Made by a program: the position numbers and the translations under genes | Source of the DNA: Limnomonas spitsbergensis | Taxonomy: Eukaryota; Chlorophyta; Chlorophyceae; Chlamydomonadales | DNA: 64,000 bases | NCBI GenBank assembly: GCA_037349105.1 | Contig: JAYJMM010000119.1 | Coordinates: 2,119,001-2,183,000 of the forward strand | Reading direction: 5' to 3' | Shown here: piece by piece, positions 55,641 to 61,600 of the stretch | How positions within the stretch are numbered: position 1 is the stretch's first letter | Layout: every line of letters begins with the position of its first letter | Notes under the pieces: generated by a model | Seen by the model: the letters and a program-made list of their open reading frames with translations, nothing else | Database searches by the model: none | Told to the model about the DNA's origin: nothing

Positions 55641-58600
55641 AGAGGGGTCTCCTCTTTTCCCCACCTCTTTTCCCCTCTGTACCTATGTTCGCATTCTTGT
55701 CCCCTCCCTTTCAGACGTCAGTCCATCAGCACACCATCAGCACCAATGACTGCATTTGCCTACCAATCGACCATGCTAAATGACTAAAATGATGGTGTCA
55801 TGTGTCTAATCGTTTTGCATTCTCTCCTTCATACTCCTCTCTCCCCCTCCCCCCCCCCTCCCTCCATTCCAGATCTCTGTCACGATAACACTTTTGTTAC
55901 GATCGTCTACCATATTTCAACCCCACTTCCTACCTCCCCTCCCTTCCAGATCTCGGTGCACAAGAACATAATTGGCAGATAGCATCGTCAAGCGTCTTTC
56001 AATTGTTTTGTCATTTCATATCCCCTGCTTCATACTCCTCTCCCCCCTTCCTACCTCCCCTCCTTCCCAGATTAGGGTGCACAAGGAGACCATTGGCACC
56101 ATCAGCACCAAGGACACTATTGCTACTATCGTCTACCATATTTCAATTGTCTTCTCATTTCATATCCCCTGCTTCATACTCCTCTCCCCCTTCTGCCCCC
56201 TCCTCCCGTCAATCAGATCACATTGCACAAGGAGACCATTGGCACCATCAGCACTGAGGCCACCCAGGAGGCTGGTCTGGAAGTCATGCTGGAGCGCGTG
56301 GTGGACAAGTGGAAGGCGGTGGAGTTCACAGTCAACCCGTACAAGGAGATGAAGGATGGCTACATTCTGGTGGGAGCTGAGGAGAGAGAGAGAGGGGAGC
56401 GGGAGGGGTGAATGATCGCCTCCTATTTAATTTACAAGGAGATGAAGGATGGCTACATTCTGGTGGGAGCTGGAGAGAGAGAGAGAGAGAGAGGAGCGAG
56501 AGGGGTGAATGATCGCCTCCTAATTAATTTACAAGGAGATGAAGGATGGCTACATTCTTGTGGGAGCTGGAGAGAGAGAGAGAGAGAGGAGCGGGAGGGG
56601 GTGCCAGTGTGGCAGGTGGAGGGGTGAAGGATGGCCTCCTAATTTATCCACGCCTCAATGCGTAGCTTTTATTTATTTATATCGAAACCCCAGACCCTAA
56701 ATTACGTGAGAGTGTAGCGGGAGGGGTGTGCCAGTGTGGCAGGCGGAGGGGTGAATGACCGCCTCCTAATTAATTTACGCCTCAGGGTGTATCATTTTTT
56801 TATGTAATCGAAACCCCAAACCCTAAATTACTTAAGAGCGGAGCGGGAGGGGAGTGCAAGTGTGGGTAAGTGGCAGGCAGCGGAGTGAACCGTCACATCT
56901 CAGTGAGATGTGACAATTGGCTGTATTCTAGCGGCGGCCCCTTGGTGCTGAGGTCACATTCATGCCGGCTTCGGCGTGGGCAGGGGGCGACCGCCTTCAT
57001 GTTATGCTCCTTGTGTTTGCATGTTAATGCACTGACAGAGTGAAGGCGCAAAACAGAGGAGAACGTCCGACTGAGCCCGGCTGGCATGCCAGCGTGGCAT
57101 TTAAAGCCCGGCTGCCATGCCAGCGTGGCATTTACATATTTGGTCAGGTCTTGTTTGGTATCGTGAATTCGAGGTAAAGCGTGTAAACCCTCAATCTGGA
57201 ACCCAGATCGCTCAAACCTACCCCCCTCCTAAGCCCTGAACCTTAAACTTAGACCTTAAACTTAGACCTTAAAGGATTAGCCACAAGCTGCAAGGCCAGT
57301 TCTCGTTACCGCCCGCGCTACTTGGTGGTGGATGGAGCCTTGGAGGTGGTTGGTACTTTCACGGCCCTGGAGGGCTCCAGAACCCCTATATACTACTCAC
57401 ACTATACCCCAATGGCTCCATTCTCCAATCCCCTTATTTAGGGATTTATTTAGGGCTTATAAAGGGTTTATTTAGGGTTTATGTAAGGTGAGAACGAGGA
57501 CATCTTGGCGAGGCTAAAAGGACCACAAACTCTCTACCATCCCCATGAGCCCTCAACCCCAACCCCTGCATTCTTGACCCCCACCCGATATAGGGCCATG
57601 AGGATGAGATGCTGACCATTCCGAGGGACTGAAGAACCTCCACCATTACCATTGACCCTTTAACCCAATGTCTGCGTTCGTGCCAACAAACCTCCACCAC
57701 TACCATCGATCCTGAACCCGAACGCCTGCATTATGCCCCCCCATAAAGGGTGTGGTGGATGAGATCCTGGCGGTGTTGGAGGACTATGAACCCTGAACCA
57801 CAACCCTTTACCCTCAAACCCACCGCCTGCATTACCCCCCCTCCCATGTAGGGCGAGGTGGATCACATCCTGGCGTTGTTGGAGGACTATGAGCCCTGCA
57901 CTACAACCCTTTACCCTCAACCCCACCGCCTGCATTACCCCCCCCCCCCCCATGTAGGGCGAGGTGGATCACATCCTGGCGTTGTTGGAGGACTATGAGC
58001 CCTGCACCACAACCCTTTACCCTCAAACCCACCGCCTGCATTACCCCCCCTCCCATGTAGGGCGAGGTGGATCACATCCTGGCGTTGTTGGAGGACTATG
58101 AGCCCTGCACCACAACCCTTTACCCTCAACCCCACCGCCTGCATTACCCCCCCCCCCCCCATGTAGGGCGAGGTGGATGAGATCCTGGCGGTGCTGGAGG
58201 ACTCCATGGCCATGCTGGGCACCATTATGTCCTCGAGATTTGTGTCGGGGATCAGGTGAGCGGGACTGGGCGCACACTTGCAACATCTGGGAAATAAGGG
58301 CTGTCACACAACATTTAGGATGCATGCAACATTGGGGAAACAAGGGCAGTCATGTGGCAGCCTCTTTACTCAAGCTTTTACTAGGACAGGGACTGCTCCC
58401 TCTCCATCCCTTCAGCCCCATTGGGAAAATTGCTAGGAGTCTAGCTCCGTCTTGCTCCGCCTCAACCTGTCGCATAGCAGCCCTTGGACCTGAGCTTTAA
58501 TCCTTAAACCCTCAACATAGTTCTTTGTTTTTCAGTTTGTTCTAAGATTTTTTTTTTTTTTTACTTCCTTTTTTTAGATGATTCTTCTAAAACTTAACTT

Positions 58601-61600
58601 ATCCTATATTACCCAGCCTTTGGACCCGAGCTTGAAAATCCTTAAACCCTAAGTCCTCACGCCTGGTGTTGCACGTGTGCACAGCACCCTGCCTCTGTTC
58701 AGCAAACACCCTTTCAACTCTAAAGCACCTTCTAAAGCCTGAACCCGAACATAAACCCTACACCTAATAAACCTAATAAACCTACTAAACCCTACACCTA
58801 TAAAAGCCTAATAAACCTAATAAACCCTACACCTATAAAACCCTAGTTAACCTAATAAACCCTACATCTAAACACACGATGTCCTCGCCTTGAGCTTAAC
58901 CCTAAACATAAACTGCACGAAAGTGTAATGGAATGTAGCCCCTCAATCCTCAGGTCCGAGGTTGAGCGCGTGGAGGAGCACCTTATTAGCCTTTTTCAGC
59001 GACACCGCCTTCGATCCTAGCCCACACCCTAAACCCTAAACGCCTAACACCTTAACTATTCAACCCTCGTTCCCTCCAATCGCAGGTATGAAGCTGAGAG
59101 TGTGGAGTAGAACCTGTGTCTGTTCGGCAGCACCCTTCAATCCCTCAACCTTAACCAAAACTTAACAGAACCTTAACCAAACCTTAACATAATCTTAACC
59201 GAACCTTAACCGAACCTTAACCGAACCTTAACCGAACCTCAACCTAAAAAGCGAAATACAGAGGCACCTGCGCCTGTTCAGCGACATTTTGAATCCATAC
59301 CCTAAAGTACCCTAAAGTACCCTAACTCCTTACCCATTCCACCCTCGTTCCCTCAAATGCCAGGCCTGAGGTTGAGCGTGTGGAGAAGAACCTGCGTCTG
59401 TTCAGCGACACCTTGGACGAGTGGCTGGAGTGCCAGGGGCAGTGGCTGTACCTGGAAACGATCTTCAGCGCCTCAGACATCCAGCGCCAGCTACCTGCGG
59501 AGGCCAAAGCCTTCTTGCAGGCAGGGATACGGTTGTGTTGTATGCGGCTTGGCTGCTGCTTCATTTTCTTGTCACCTTTGTTTGTGCAGCTCGGCTGTTG
59601 CTTCAACTTCTTGTCACCTGTTTTGTCCTTTTGTTGTTGTCGTTGTTGTTGCCGTTCTCTTATTTTGTCGAATGTATTTGTTGATTCCTTTTTTTTGATG
59701 TTTGCCTTAGGCTCGTTGAATGATCGGCTTTCAAAATAATCCATCCCCCAGTTTTTATCCCCCTTCCCTCCCCCTCCTCCCCCCTGCCCCCTCCTCCCCC
59801 CTCACCCGTCCCTTTTCATCCCCCTCACCCCCCCTCACCCCCCCTCCTCCCCCCTGCCCCATCCCTTTCCCTTAACTGCAGGTGGACCGACAGTTCAAAG
59901 ATGCCATGAGGCGCACGCGAGACCGGCCCAATGCCCTGCAGGCTGGCACCGTTCCCGGGCTCCTAGAGATATTCCAGAAGTGTAACGAGACACTGGAGGT
60001 GAGATATCACATGCACAAGAGTGACCACAAAAGTGGAATTGCACGGTAGTGTAACCATAATCTCGATGTGTGACATGTCAGGTGTGATGTGTCCCAATCC
60101 CCCACCGCCGCACCTTGCTTTAACTCCCAGCTGGTCCAAAAGAGCTCGGAGGACTACCTGGAGACCAATTGGTGCAAATGCTTCCTGCATGCCAAGCACT
60201 GCAGCCATGCATTATAAGCGCCTATACCCTGTTTTTACTCCTAGACCAATCATCCTGAATCCCTACCTCTTGTTTGTACTCTTTTTGCAACCTCTCCACC
60301 CTGTGTTGACTCCCAGCTGGTGCAAAAGAACCTGGAGGAGTGCCTGGAGCCCGAGAGCTTGTGCCCCCTGCATGCCAAGCACAGCAGCCATGCGTCCTCA
60401 ACCCTAAACCCTTTACCCTGTTTTTACTCCTAAACCTTGCACCCTTTTTTTACTCCCAGCTGGTACAAAAGAACCTGGAGGACTACCTGGAGACCAAGCG
60501 CGTGTCCTTCCCCCGCTTCTACTTCCTGTCCAACGACGAGCTGCTGGAGATCCTCAGCCAGACGCGCAAGCCGCAGGCGGTGCAGCCGCACCTGCAGAAA
60601 TGCTTCGACGGCATACGGCTGCTGGAGTTTGGGAGTGAGGAGCGCTCCATCGACATCTTTGCGATGCTTTCCGGGGAGGGGGAGAAGGTCATGCTGGGCA
60701 AGAACCTCAAGGTGAAATGTTGTACTTTCCCCCCTCCAAACTGCTGTTCAAATTGAGTGCTGCAGGTATGGATAGTTGCCTTCCCGCATCTTAAATCGGT
60801 GCAGGGGGTGCTTGATAATGATGTTTTGTGGAATAAAATGGCACTGGGCTATACATCGGCTAAGGCTAAGGACTGCAAATGCCATGTGGGAGCTGAATGA
60901 AAAATCGTAAATTTAATTGCAGCCATTAAGAAATACTAACTCCCCCCTCCTCCTTCGGTCCCCCCGCTCTCCACTATATGAGGAATGATCCCTCGACTTA
61001 CTGAGAAATGATCCCTCCACTAACTGAGGAGTACTAACTCCCCCTCTCAGGCACGGGGCAACGTCGAGAGCTGGCTGACGGCTGTGGAGACCAGCATGCG
61101 CGTCTCCATTCGCACGCTGGCCAAGAAGGGAGTCAAGGAGTATGCCGGGGTGAAGCGCACCAAGTGGGTGCTGGAGAACCCGGCGCAGCTGGTTATTGTG
61201 GTGTCCAACATCTTCTGGTGCACGGTGGGTTCGCAACGACGCGCTGGGGTTTGGGTTATAGGGTATGTATTCTAAATGTTTCGGATTAGGGTTGGTGGTT
61301 GGGGGGTCGGATGCCCTCTGGGTGAGGGTTAAGTGTTAGGGCTTGGATGCCCATTGGGTCAGGGTTGAAGGGAAAGGTTTGGATGCCGCTCAGGACAGGG
61401 CAATGCGTCAGGATAATAGGTCATGCCTGTTCGGGAAAGGGTTCAGGTTACTGGTTGGGATGTCTTTGGGCTTCTTCTGCAGAGTTCAGGGCAAGGGCTG
61501 TTAGCAATTGTGTGATCACACTTTAAGCCCCCTGTAATGAACCCCAAACCAAAATCCCATGCAGCCTTGCGCATAGACCTTGTTGCTTATCTTCCTCTCT

